Assembly (NCBI GenBank): GCA_030746775.1
Contig: JASLLZ010000001.1
Location: 40,175 to 104,174 of the forward strand
Length of the DNA stretch: 64,000 bases
Reading direction: 5' to 3'
Source of the DNA: Rhodospirillales bacterium
Lineage (GTDB): Bacteria; Pseudomonadota; Alphaproteobacteria; Rhodospirillales; JASLLZ01
Part shown: in pieces, positions 19,866 to 28,820 of the stretch
How positions within the stretch are numbered: position 1 is the first letter of the stretch
Layout of the letters: the number at the start of each line of letters is the position of its first letter
Position numbers and translations under genes: made by a program
Notes under the pieces: model-generated
Told to the model about the DNA's origin: nothing
What the model saw: only the letters and a program-made list of their open reading frames with translations
Database searches by the model: none

Positions 19866-20807
19866 CTAGATCACCGGCGTCAGCAGCGGCTTGCCATCGA
19901 AATAGGCGCACAGGTTGTCGGCCGCCAACTGGGCAAAGATCATCCGTCCCTCTTTCGTTTTCCACGCGGCATGGGGCGACACCACCACGTTCTCCGCCGC
20001 CAAAAAGGCCTCCGGCACATGGGGTTCGTCGTCGAATACGTCGAGCGCCGCCGCGCCCACGGTGCCGTCCGCCAGGGCCTTGGTAAGCGCCTCCATATCG
20101 ACGCAATGGCGCACCACGTTGACCAAGATTCCCTCGGGTCCCAGGGCCGCGAGGACGGCTTTGTCGACCATGTGGTGGGTCTCGGGGATGGTCGGGCAGG
20201 TGATGACCAGAAAATCGACGGCGCCGGCCATCTCCAACAGGTCGGGACAGAAGCGGTAGGTTACGTCGTCGAAGGCGGCGGGTTCGTGATAGTGGATGTC
20301 CATCGCAAACCCCTCGGCGCGCCGGCCGACCCGCCGGCCGATGCGGCCCAGGCCGGCGATACCGATTTTCTTTCCCGAAACCCGGGTGGCAAAGGGAAAC
20401 CCGCCCTCCAGCCACTTGCCGGCGCGGATGAAACGGTCGCCCTCGCCGATACGCCGCGCCGCGGCAAGCAACAGGCCGATGACCAAGTCGGCGACGTCGT
20501 CAACGGAAATGGCCGGCGCGTTGGTCAGCCGGATGCCGCGGTGGCGCAAAAGCTGCAAGGGAAAGCGGTGCATGTGGCCGCCCGGGACGGCGATCATTTC
20601 AAGTTTGGGCAGGGCGTCGATCAGGCTTTCCCCGACGCCCCGGTTGGTGGTCGCCAACATACCCCGGATACGCGCCGCCACGTCTTCGGGCACCGCCTCG
20701 GCGCCCTTTCCCTCGGCCAGCTTGTGGATGGTGAAATGGGGCTCCAGAAGCGGCAGAATAGGCAGCACCGTTGAGGCGTCCTCAAGGAACAGGATTTCCG
20801 GTTTCAT
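19866..20807 (-). CDS. D-2-hydroxyacid dehydrogenase (paralogue 1)
   Basis: GIAGLGRIGRRVGRRAEGFAMDIHYH Rossmann motif; VVVSPHAAWKT catalytic His region. Confidence 0.88.
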   Translation of the reverse strand: MKPEILFLEDASTVLPILPLLEPHFTIHKLAEGKGAEAVPEDVAARIRGMLATTNRGVGESLIDALPKLEMIAVPGGHMHRFPLQLLRHRGIRLTNAPAISVDDVADLVIGLLLAAARRIGEGDRFIRAGKWLEGGFPFATRVSGKKIGIAGLGRIGRRVGRRAEGFAMDIHYHEPAAFDDVTYRFCPDLLEMAGAVDFLVITCPTIPETHHMVDKAVLAALGPEGILVNVVRHCVDMEALTKALADGTVGAAALDVFDDEPHVPEAFLAAENVVVSPHAAWKTKEGRMIFAQLAADNLCAYFDGKPLLTPVI

Positions 20808-20825
20808 GGCTCTATCCGTCCGCCG

Positions 20826-21950
20826 TTAGTCGAATCGTTCGACGGTGTACTTGGCGAGGCGGTCTTCATCGACGTCGATGCCGAGCCCCGGACCGTCGGG
20901 CACCGTGACCTTGCCCCCTTTCGCCGGATAGGGCTCGGCCAACAGGTCCTCTTTCAGATAATAGACGGCCTGGTAGAACTCGCAGCCGAGGGGAAAGTTG
21001 CGTGTCGCGGCGATCATGTGGGTGCCGGCCAGGTGGGCGATGCCGGTCTCGAACATGGAACCGCCGTAACACGAAATGCCGGCGGCGTCGGCAATCGCCG
21101 CGATTTCCTTGCCGCGCAGCATGCCGCCGCTCTTGAACACCTTGATGCTGATCAGATCGACGACGCGCCGGGCGGCGACGTTCAAGGCCTGGCTGGGCGA
21201 AAACACCGTTTCGTCGGCCATGACCGGGGTGTCGAGCGCACGGGTGATCTCGGCCAGGGCCTCGACCTTGTCCATGGGAACGGGTTGCTCGATGAAGGTC
21301 GGGTTGAAGGCCTCGATGTCGCGCAGCTTGATGATGGCGTCGAAAACGTCCATGCCCTGGTTGTAATCGACCCGGATATCGACGTCTCCGGGGAGCTCGG
21401 TGCGTAACTTCTCCAAGCGCCGGATGTCCTCGGCGTGACCGGCAAAGCCGGTCTTCACCTTGAAGATGCGGTGGCCGGTGGCGCACAGTTCCTTGGCGAT
21501 TTCGATGTCGGCGTCGATGTCGGGGTTGGCGATCGAGAAACTGAGCGGGATCTCGGAACGGTAGGCGCCGCCGAGCAGGTTGTAGACCGGCGTCTTGAGC
21601 GCCTTGCCCATGATGTCGAAGAGCGCCATTTCCATCGCCGCCTTGGCTTCCGTGGCATGCACCACGGTCTTTTCGGCGCCCGCCATCAGCCACTCGATGC
21701 GAAACGGGTCGGCGCCGATCAAAAGCGGCCGCAGGTGGACGTGAAGCGCCCCGACGCAGGCCTCGGCGGTACCGGTGAACACGGGCCAAGGGGCCGCCTC
21801 GCCCCATCCCGTTATGCCGGCGTCGGTGTCGATCTTGACGATAACGACGCCGGCCTTGTCCGAAACATCGCCCGAACCCTGGCGGCGCACGGTCTTGACG
21901 GGAATGGCGACGGTAAAAACCGAAAGGCCGGTGATGGTAATGCCGCTCAT
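20826..21950 (-). CDS. Mandelate racemase/muconate lactonizing enzyme (enolase superfamily)
   Basis: MLE-subgroup motifs FKVKTG, DYNQG, FIEQP, MADE, SIKVFKSGG. Confidence 0.9.
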   Translation of the reverse strand: MSGITITGLSVFTVAIPVKTVRRQGSGDVSDKAGVVIVKIDTDAGITGWGEAAPWPVFTGTAEACVGALHVHLRPLLIGADPFRIEWLMAGAEKTVVHATEAKAAMEMALFDIMGKALKTPVYNLLGGAYRSEIPLSFSIANPDIDADIEIAKELCATGHRIFKVKTGFAGHAEDIRRLEKLRTELPGDVDIRVDYNQGMDVFDAIIKLRDIEAFNPTFIEQPVPMDKVEALAEITRALDTPVMADETVFSPSQALNVAARRVVDLISIKVFKSGGMLRGKEIAAIADAAGISCYGGSMFETGIAHLAGTHMIAATRNFPLGCEFYQAVYYLKEDLLAEPYPAKGGKVTVPDGPGLGIDVDEDRLAKYTVERFD

Positions 21951-21987
21951 TGTGTTTCTCTCTTTTCTGGTAATGGGATGTGGCCGG

Positions 21988-22827
21988 TCAGTTGCCGATT
22001 TGCAGGGCCGAGACCATGGAACGCAGGGTCGCCATGACGCTCGGCGCGACCACGGCGGCCGTGCTCTTGTTGGTTGGTGACGGCCGGTTGTGGGAAACCA
22101 GTTCCAGGCCGACGGCATCGGATTCGACCTCGACGCGGTGGATGACGCCGGGGATGCCGTCGTCGACCCACAGTTCGATTGTGGTGTCGTCGAGGCCGGC
22201 ACCAGCCAGGCTGAGGGTCGTCGCCACGTTGAAATGACGCGGAAAGGCTTTGGATGCCTCGCGCGCCGTGCCGCTGAAGACATGTACCGGTTCGGAGGGG
22301 GGCGTCGTGAAGTCGAAGCCCTTGGCGATCAGGTAGTCCTCCTTGGCCACCGATTCGGGCCGCATGCGAGAGATCAGCTTGGCGCTCTTGATGCCGCCTT
22401 CTCGGGCGCTACGGATGAGGTCGAGGCCGGGCAGGGCGCCGCTCGAGATTCGGATGATCCCGCCATGCTTCTCGGCCAGGTCGAGCAGATCCGGGTTGGC
22501 GCCAAGCGCCCCGGCGCTCACCGCCACCAGGGTCTTGCCGGCTTCCAGCGCGACCCGCGCGATCTCGGCGAAGGCTTCATAGACGGCGCATTCGACGATA
22601 ACGTCGGCATGCTCGGGAAACTCCGCCAACGGGATCACCTTGGGGCGGCTATCCAGGCGCTCGCTAAACCCGCGCGCCTTCTCCAAGTTCTTGCTGCATA
22701 TCGCCGTCAGTTGGATTTGCGGGATCTCTCCCGCCGCCAGCCGCTGCACCACGGTGCCGCCGACATTGCCCAGGCCGGCGACGGCGACCCGCAGGGGATT
22801 GTCCTTGGAATAAAGCAATGCACTCAC
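21988..22827 (-). CDS. L-aspartate dehydrogenase (DUF108-type), GTG start
   Basis: VAVAGLGNVGGTVVQRL; SGALPGLDLIRSAREGGI; FSGTAREASKAFPRHFNVATTLSLAGAGLD; ESDAVGLELVSHNRPSPTNKSTAAVVAPSVMATLR. Confidence 0.85.
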   Translation of the reverse strand: MSALLYSKDNPLRVAVAGLGNVGGTVVQRLAAGEIPQIQLTAICSKNLEKARGFSERLDSRPKVIPLAEFPEHADVIVECAVYEAFAEIARVALEAGKTLVAVSAGALGANPDLLDLAEKHGGIIRISSGALPGLDLIRSAREGGIKSAKLISRMRPESVAKEDYLIAKGFDFTTPPSEPVHVFSGTAREASKAFPRHFNVATTLSLAGAGLDDTTIELWVDDGIPGVIHRVEVESDAVGLELVSHNRPSPTNKSTAAVVAPSVMATLRSMVSALQIGN

Positions 22828-22852
22828 GCTCGGTCCTCTCTCTTCGGGTTGT

Positions 22853-24250
22853 TCAAGCTTGCGCCGGCCGGCCCACAAGGTCGGCATATTCCGCCAAGCT
22901 CGGCGCTTCGGGTAGTCCGGCGATGGCGTTCAGGAGGGCGCCAACGCCCTCGGGCGGCGCGACGGCGGAAACCAGCGACGTGAACTTGGCTTCCAGGTCT
23001 TGGGTGCTCAAGGGCGTTGCGGGATAGCCGCGCGCGATGTCGTTGCGCCGCCTTAGGGTGCGGCCGTCGCGTGTCGTCACCTCGATTATGGTGGCATAAG
23101 AATCGGGGAACGCGTCTTCCAACTCGCCCTCGTCGGCGACGACGCGGGTGCGCCGGCTCAGTTCGGCCAGCGCCGGATCGGTCTCCCTGCGGTCTTCGAA
23201 GAAAACGCCGACCCGGACCTCGCGGTCGGCCACGGCGACGGGCAGGATGTACTGGGCCGAGTGACTCCTCAGCGGATTGTCGTCGATGCAATGGACGCCG
23301 GAGCTAGGGAAATGCATGGCCAGGCTTTCGATATCGCCGGGCGCAAGGTCTTCCTCGTCGACGATGTCGAGAAGGGCATCGACGCCCGGATGCAGGAAGG
23401 CGACGCAGGAAAACGGCTTGATGGCAAGTTCGGTGATACCGTTCCACGTTTTTCCCAGGTCCGCCGTCAACAGCTCGGGCCTGGCATCCCGGCTGAAGGC
23501 ATGGAAGACCGTATGGCCGTGGTCGAAGACCGACACCGGACCGCCGAAGCCGGCCTCGGCAAGCAGTGCCGCCGTTATGCCATTGCGCGCCGCCATGCCC
23601 ATCTGGAAGGGCCGGGCGTTCTCCGTCGGGTCGTTCTCCCAGGCCATCATGCCCGAGGCCTGGCAGGCGCTGAGGCCAAAGGCGCGAACCATGGCTTGCG
23701 CCTCGAGGCCGAGCAAAAAACCGGCCGCCGCGGCGGCGCCGAAGGTGCCGCAAACCGCCGAAGGATGAAATCCGAGCGCATACTGTTGGGCCGGACCGAT
23801 GGCCATGGAAACCCGGTATTCGACCTCGCAGCCAAGCGCCACGGCGGCCAGGAACGCCTCGCCCGAGGCACCCGTGCGTTCGCCCACCGCCAGCGCCGTC
23901 GGGATTAGGACGGCGATCGGGTGCAGGATGGCGCCGGGGTGATAGGGCTCGATATCACAGGCATAGCCGAGCGTGCCGTTGGCCAGCGCCGCGTTGACGC
24001 AATCGGTCTTGAAGCCGTGACCGACCACGGTCGCCTCTGCCTTGCCGCCGTGCCGCCTGACGAACTCGGCAATGAGGGGGCCGGTGGAATAGGCCGGGTT
24101 GGCCGCCGTCAGCATGGCCCCGGTGCCGTCCCGAACCACGTTCAGGGTGCTCTCCTTGACCTCATCGGGCAGGACGGCGGGGCGGAAGGCCCCGACAAAG
24201 GCGGCAAGGGCCTCGGTCAACGGCGCTGGATCGGAGCCTTGCTCGGTCAT
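22853..24250 (-). CDS. MmgE/PrpD family protein
   Basis: ~465 aa; AALANGTLGYACDIEPYHPGAILHPIAVLIPTALAVGE; FHPSAVCGTFGAAAAAGFLLGL. Confidence 0.9.
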   Translation of the reverse strand: MTEQGSDPAPLTEALAAFVGAFRPAVLPDEVKESTLNVVRDGTGAMLTAANPAYSTGPLIAEFVRRHGGKAEATVVGHGFKTDCVNAALANGTLGYACDIEPYHPGAILHPIAVLIPTALAVGERTGASGEAFLAAVALGCEVEYRVSMAIGPAQQYALGFHPSAVCGTFGAAAAAGFLLGLEAQAMVRAFGLSACQASGMMAWENDPTENARPFQMGMAARNGITAALLAEAGFGGPVSVFDHGHTVFHAFSRDARPELLTADLGKTWNGITELAIKPFSCVAFLHPGVDALLDIVDEEDLAPGDIESLAMHFPSSGVHCIDDNPLRSHSAQYILPVAVADREVRVGVFFEDRRETDPALAELSRRTRVVADEGELEDAFPDSYATIIEVTTRDGRTLRRRNDIARGYPATPLSTQDLEAKFTSLVSAVAPPEGVGALLNAIAGLPEAPSLAEYADLVGRPAQA

Positions 24251-24255
24251 CGGCC

Positions 24256-25014
24256 TCAACGCTCGCGAAAGTCGCGTGGCGCGCTGCCCGGCCAACCGAA
24301 GTCGCGCGGCGCCAGGCCGGCGTGGAACCAGCAGATGAAGCTGTAGATGTCATAGACCGGGAGGACGGTATGTTCGCTCAGCGCCCGCGAGAACGGCACC
24401 ATGTTGGTGGTCTCCAGGACGATGGCGCCGACATCGGGATGATTGTTCCTCATCTCGTCGCCGGCATCGAACATGTCCTGTTCGGCGGCGGCCAGATCGA
24501 ATTCCACTTCATCCTTGACGAAGGTGCGTTGCAGCTCTCGCCCATGCTCGCAGCCGACGACCGGAGTATCGAGGGGCGCACCGGCGGCTTTCAGGTGCTC
24601 TTCGGTCAACAGGGATGCGGTCTCGGTGATGATGCCGACCCTTTTGCCGGGCGGCAGCAGGCGCTGGACGAACGGCACCTGCATCAGCGACGAAGACGCC
24701 ACGGGCACGGGGCAGCGGGCGCGCAGGCCTTCCTGGATGACCGAAAGGTAGCCGCAGCTGGTGGCGATGCCGTCGGCGCCCTGGGTGACAAGCTCGTCGG
24801 CGCCGGCGACGAAGGCCTCCAGCAGGTCTTTCGCCTTGTCGACGATAACGGTCTTGAAGGTGGCGCCGCGAATGACCTTGTAGAGCACCGGAAAGGGCCA
24901 GGTCAGGGCGTTGCCGATGTCTCCCGGGACGCGCGGGAATTGGGTCTCCATGATCAAGATGCCGACCCGTGCTCCATAGATGGTCTTGCCGCCAAAGGCT
25001 CTGCGTCCCCCCAT
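24256..25014 (-). CDS. Aspartate/glutamate racemase superfamily protein (paralogue A)
   Basis: DGIATSCGYLSVIQEGL ... GAIVLETTNMVPFSRAL ... YSFICWFHAGL. Confidence 0.85.
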   Translation of the reverse strand: MGGRRAFGGKTIYGARVGILIMETQFPRVPGDIGNALTWPFPVLYKVIRGATFKTVIVDKAKDLLEAFVAGADELVTQGADGIATSCGYLSVIQEGLRARCPVPVASSSLMQVPFVQRLLPPGKRVGIITETASLLTEEHLKAAGAPLDTPVVGCEHGRELQRTFVKDEVEFDLAAAEQDMFDAGDEMRNNHPDVGAIVLETTNMVPFSRALSEHTVLPVYDIYSFICWFHAGLAPRDFGWPGSAPRDFRER

Positions 25015-25139
25015 TCTTTGTTCTCCTTAGGATTCACCGCCGCCGCGAAGACTAGGCGAATTCGGGTAATTGGACAACGCCCGCCCCTGGATTATGCTAC
25101 CGGCTGTTCCATCGCCCTTTGCCAAGGACAGAACGGCCA

Positions 25140-26432
25140 ATGAAACTTACCCGCGCGGAACAAGAGATGCTGGACGGCACCCATGGCGAGGCCCAGCGCC
25201 GGGCCATGGAAGGCCTGGTCCAGTTGGGCGATGCCTACGGCGCCGAGGACATGGTGGAAATCGGCTATGCCCATGTTCATCCCGGCATGGCGCTCTATGC
25301 CCAGGACGTGGAACTGATGGAGGAACTGGTCGAAATAGGTGCCAAGATGGTGGTGCCGGCCTCGGCCAACGTGACCAACGTCGATACCGATAATTGGCGT
25401 CTGACCGGGGCGCCGGAGAAGCTGGCGCGCCTGCACCAGCGCGGGGTCGAGGCGCATACCAAGTTGGGCTGTGCCAGCGCCATGACGTGCACGCCCTATT
25501 GGGCCGGTCACTGGCCGACCTGGAACACCCACATGACGTCGATCGAGTCGGGGGTGACCATCTTCTGCAACTCGGTCCTCGGCGCGCGCTCCAACCGGGA
25601 TGGGTTCTTCTCGGTTTATGCCGGCATGACAGGGCGCTATCCGCGCTTCGGCTATCACCTGGATTCGATGCGCGTCGGTACCCACCTGGTGCATATCGAG
25701 GCGCCCCTGGAGACGACCGCCGACTTCAGTTGCCTGGGCTTTCACGTCGGCAAGACCGTCGGCACCGAGGTGCCGGTCTTCACCGGATTCGAGCGCCGGC
25801 CCAGCCTCGACGACTTGGACTCCATGGGGGTCACGCTGGCGGTTTCGGGCGGCGTTTCGATGTTCATCGTGCCCGGTATCACGCCGCCCTTCGACAGCGT
25901 CGAGGCGGCCTTCGCCGGCGCCAAGCCGGTTGAAGAGATTTCCGTCGGGCAATCGGATATCGAGGCCGTCTACGACCTCTTCGCCGGCGATGCCGGCAGC
26001 GCCGTCGACTTCGTTCACCTGGGCTGTCCCCACGCCTCGTTCGAGGAGATGAAGGACTATGCCGGACTGCTGGCCGGCAAGAAGGTCCACGATGGGGTCG
26101 AGATGTGGGTAACGACCAGCCGCGGCGTCCGCTCGATGGCCGCCGAGGCCGGGTTGTTGAAGACCATCGAGGGCGCCGGGGCCAAGGTCATCACCGATAC
26201 CTGCCCGATGTCGTGCCACTTTGCCCGCACGACGTCGCCCGACGCCGACATCGAACTGCCCGAGCCTCCTATGCGCACCATGGTTCTCGATTCGGCGAAG
26301 CAGGCCAAGTACGTGCGCGACATGGTGCGCTGCGAGACATTGTTTACAAGCACCGAGGCGGCGGTGGAGACGGCGGTTACCGGGCGGTTCGTGCCCCGTT
26401 TCGGGCAAAGCGGCGGCGGAGGCCGGCCATGA
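25140..26432 (+). CDS. Aconitase X catalytic (large) subunit
   Basis: MKLTRAEQEMLDGTHGEAQRRAMEGLVQLGDAYGAEDMVEIGYAHVHPGMALY; C-terminal DTCPMSCHFAR. Confidence 0.9.
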   Translation: MKLTRAEQEMLDGTHGEAQRRAMEGLVQLGDAYGAEDMVEIGYAHVHPGMALYAQDVELMEELVEIGAKMVVPASANVTNVDTDNWRLTGAPEKLARLHQRGVEAHTKLGCASAMTCTPYWAGHWPTWNTHMTSIESGVTIFCNSVLGARSNRDGFFSVYAGMTGRYPRFGYHLDSMRVGTHLVHIEAPLETTADFSCLGFHVGKTVGTEVPVFTGFERRPSLDDLDSMGVTLAVSGGVSMFIVPGITPPFDSVEAAFAGAKPVEEISVGQSDIEAVYDLFAGDAGSAVDFVHLGCPHASFEEMKDYAGLLAGKKVHDGVEMWVTTSRGVRSMAAEAGLLKTIEGAGAKVITDTCPMSCHFARTTSPDADIELPEPPMRTMVLDSAKQAKYVRDMVRCETLFTSTEAAVETAVTGRFVPRFGQSGGGGRP

Positions 26433-26851
26433 GCGGCACCCGCGAAATCCGCGCTCGCGCCATCGTCCACGGCCAGGCCGAGGGTCCGGCCCTGGTGTCG
26501 GCCGAGGAAATCTCTTTCCTCGGCGATCTCGACATCCGCACCGGCGAGGTGGTCGGCGAGGTGCCTTCCATCAAGGGCGCCAAGGTCGGCGGCACGGTGT
26601 TGGTTATCCCCCACAGCGTCGGTTCGGCGGGGGCGTGGCGCTTCCTCTATCAGCTCTTCGTGCACGGCACCCACCCGGCCGCTATCGTCACCGAGGCGCT
26701 GCCCGATTCGTCCCTCGTCCAGGGCGCCATTCTGGCCAAGGTCCCGATCGTCTGCGACCCCGCCGAAGACGTGCTCAAGATCATCAAGACCGGCGACAGG
26801 GTGGAAGTGGACGGCACCGAAGGCGTCATCCGGGTAACACAGGCGGGGTAG
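26429..26851 (+). CDS. Aconitase X swivel domain (small subunit, DUF126)
   Basis: ARAIVHGQAEGPALVSAEEISFLGDLDIRTGEV; VIPHSVGSAGAWRFLYQL; ATGA overlap with the large subunit. Confidence 0.9.
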   Translation: MSGTREIRARAIVHGQAEGPALVSAEEISFLGDLDIRTGEVVGEVPSIKGAKVGGTVLVIPHSVGSAGAWRFLYQLFVHGTHPAAIVTEALPDSSLVQGAILAKVPIVCDPAEDVLKIIKTGDRVEVDGTEGVIRVTQAG

Positions 26852-26889
26852 GGGAGCAGCGAGGCGACGAACCTAGCGATCGCCGGGCC

Positions 26890-27654
26890 TTATCCTAGGG
26901 ACGTGCCGGCGTCCACGTTCAGGCATTCGCCGGTCGTCAGCGCCGCGCCTTCGACCAGCCAAAGGACGTGTTCGGCGATGTCGTCGGGCGTGGCGACGCG
27001 GCCAAGCCTTGATCTCTCTTCGGCATCCTGGATGATCTCTTCATAGCGCTCTGGACCGACGCCATCGAGGACCCAGCGGCCCTTGATGTACTCGGGACAG
27101 ACGGCGTTGACCCGGATCTTGGGCGCCAGGGTCCGTGCCAGCGACCTGGTCATTGTGTTAAGAGCCCCCTTGGACGCCGCGTAGGCGATGCAACTGCCGT
27201 CGCCTATGACACCCGACATCGACGATATGTTGACGATCGCGCCCTCGCCCCGGGCCTTCATGTGGGGTGCGGCGGCGCGGCTCATCTGAAACGGACCGGT
27301 CACGTTGACGGCGAAGATGCGCTGAAAATCATCCCCATCCAGTCCGCCAAGATCGGCGTGATCGACGAACTTGGTGGTGCCGGCGGAGTTGATCAGAACG
27401 TCGATGCGGCCCCAGCGTTCAACCGCGGTTCGAACCATGCGGACGCAGTCCTCGTCGCTGGCGACGTCGCCCCGGCAGGCGAGGGACTGGACACCGAGCT
27501 CCTCGCACTCGGCCACCACCGCGTCCGCTTGCGTCTGGCTGCGCCAGTAGCCGATCAGCACGTTACACTTCCTGGCGGCCAGCGCCCTGGCGCTTGCCCG
27601 GCCGACACCGGTGGCTGCCCCGGTGACGATCGCAACCGCGCCTTGAAGGTTCAT
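26890..27654 (-). CDS. SDR family oxidoreductase
   Basis: VAIVTGAATGVGRASARAL, NSAGTT, IVNISSMSGVIGDGSCIAYAASKGAL. Confidence 0.9.
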   Translation of the reverse strand: MNLQGAVAIVTGAATGVGRASARALAARKCNVLIGYWRSQTQADAVVAECEELGVQSLACRGDVASDEDCVRMVRTAVERWGRIDVLINSAGTTKFVDHADLGGLDGDDFQRIFAVNVTGPFQMSRAAAPHMKARGEGAIVNISSMSGVIGDGSCIAYAASKGALNTMTRSLARTLAPKIRVNAVCPEYIKGRWVLDGVGPERYEEIIQDAEERSRLGRVATPDDIAEHVLWLVEGAALTTGECLNVDAGTSLG

Positions 27655-27669
27655 GATATCCCCCCTCGT

Positions 27670-28794
27670 TTAGTTGCCGGGGCCGCGGCTGCTCATCGGC
27701 CACACCGTTTCGACCCGGCCGTCGCGGACGCCGAGATAGTGGTCATAGAGGTTCGCGGTCGTGTTGCAATGGGCGGGGACGAGGAAGAACCTGTCGCCAA
27801 CCCGAATGTCGAGGTTGGTGTCGTGAAGGATCAGCCGGCCGTGTCCGTCGGACGCCTTTTCGTACTCCAGGCCCGGGTTGGCGCGCACCGTCGGCAGGCC
27901 ACTGTCCAAGGAAACCGCACGGTTGCTGGCGTCGGTCAGGACCCGCCTTGGGGCCGGGCGGCTCACCACCTGGGTGTAGACGAACAGACTTTGCTCGAAA
28001 TCCACGAACGGGCCGCCGTCCTCGGCTTGGTTATCGGTGTAATCGGTGTCCATGAACACGTAGGTGCCAACCTGAAGCTCGGTAAAGACGCCGCTTTCCA
28101 TCTCAAAGCGGTAGGACGCCGTGCCGGCGCCCGTCACCGTTTCCGCAACCAGGCCGTCCCGTTCGAGGACATCCAAGGTGTGCCGCACCTTCGCGGCCGA
28201 ACCTTCGATAAGTTTCCGACGCTCGGCGAATTTCCGGACATGCTGGACTGGGCCGTGATAGGCCTGAAGACCGCCAAAGCGCAGTCCCGGCGCCTCGGTG
28301 ATCGCCCGCGCCAAGGGGAGGGCAGGCTCGCCTGGCTCGACACCACAGCGATCGGTGCCGACGTTGATTTCGACCACGATCCGCAACTCGACACCAAGCT
28401 CCTGGGCCACGTCGCCGAGGGTTGTGACGGCATCGAGGGTATCGACGCAAACACCGATCCGTGCCTGACGCGCCAGGGACGCCAAGCGCACAACCTTGCG
28501 CCGGTCGACGACCTCGTTGCTGACGAACACGTCGGTCACGCCTCCGTCGACCATGGCCTCCGCCTCGCTGACGTTCTGACAGCACACCCCGACGGCGCCC
28601 AAGGCCTCCTGGCGCCGCGCGATATCGGCGGATTTGTGGGTCTTGACGTGGGGGCGAAGGTCGGTGCCCGAGCCGGCAACTTCATCGGCCATGCGCCGCA
28701 GATTGCGCTCAAACGGATCGAGTTCGATGATCAGTGCCGGGGTGTCAACGTCTTCGAGGGGAAGTCCGATTTCCGCGGGCGGCGGGATGGTCAT
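27670..28794 (-). CDS. Fold-type III PLP enzyme of the D-threonine aldolase / D-hydroxyaspartate aldolase-dehydratase (DSD1) family
   Basis: VDTPALIIELDPFERNLRRM; HVKTHKSADIARRQ (PLP Lys); VGVCCQNVSEAEAMVDGGVTDVFVSNEVV; PAHCNTTANLYDHY metal site. Confidence 0.88.
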   Translation of the reverse strand: MTIPPPAEIGLPLEDVDTPALIIELDPFERNLRRMADEVAGSGTDLRPHVKTHKSADIARRQEALGAVGVCCQNVSEAEAMVDGGVTDVFVSNEVVDRRKVVRLASLARQARIGVCVDTLDAVTTLGDVAQELGVELRIVVEINVGTDRCGVEPGEPALPLARAITEAPGLRFGGLQAYHGPVQHVRKFAERRKLIEGSAAKVRHTLDVLERDGLVAETVTGAGTASYRFEMESGVFTELQVGTYVFMDTDYTDNQAEDGGPFVDFEQSLFVYTQVVSRPAPRRVLTDASNRAVSLDSGLPTVRANPGLEYEKASDGHGRLILHDTNLDIRVGDRFFLVPAHCNTTANLYDHYLGVRDGRVETVWPMSSRGPGN

Positions 28795-28820
28795 GGCCAG
28801 GATTCCTCAGCGCCACCCGC

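Noticed and set aside
25092-26408. 438-aa minus-strand ORF opposite aconitase X
   Set aside because: Antisense shadow of a confident family; compositionally biased.
9570-28794. Complete beta-hydroxyaspartate cycle
   Set aside because: Aminotransferase, DTA-type enzyme and aspartate dehydrogenase are present, but no BhcB-like dehydratase was recognised, the aminotransferase is class III and the reductase is of the aspartate dehydrogenase type.
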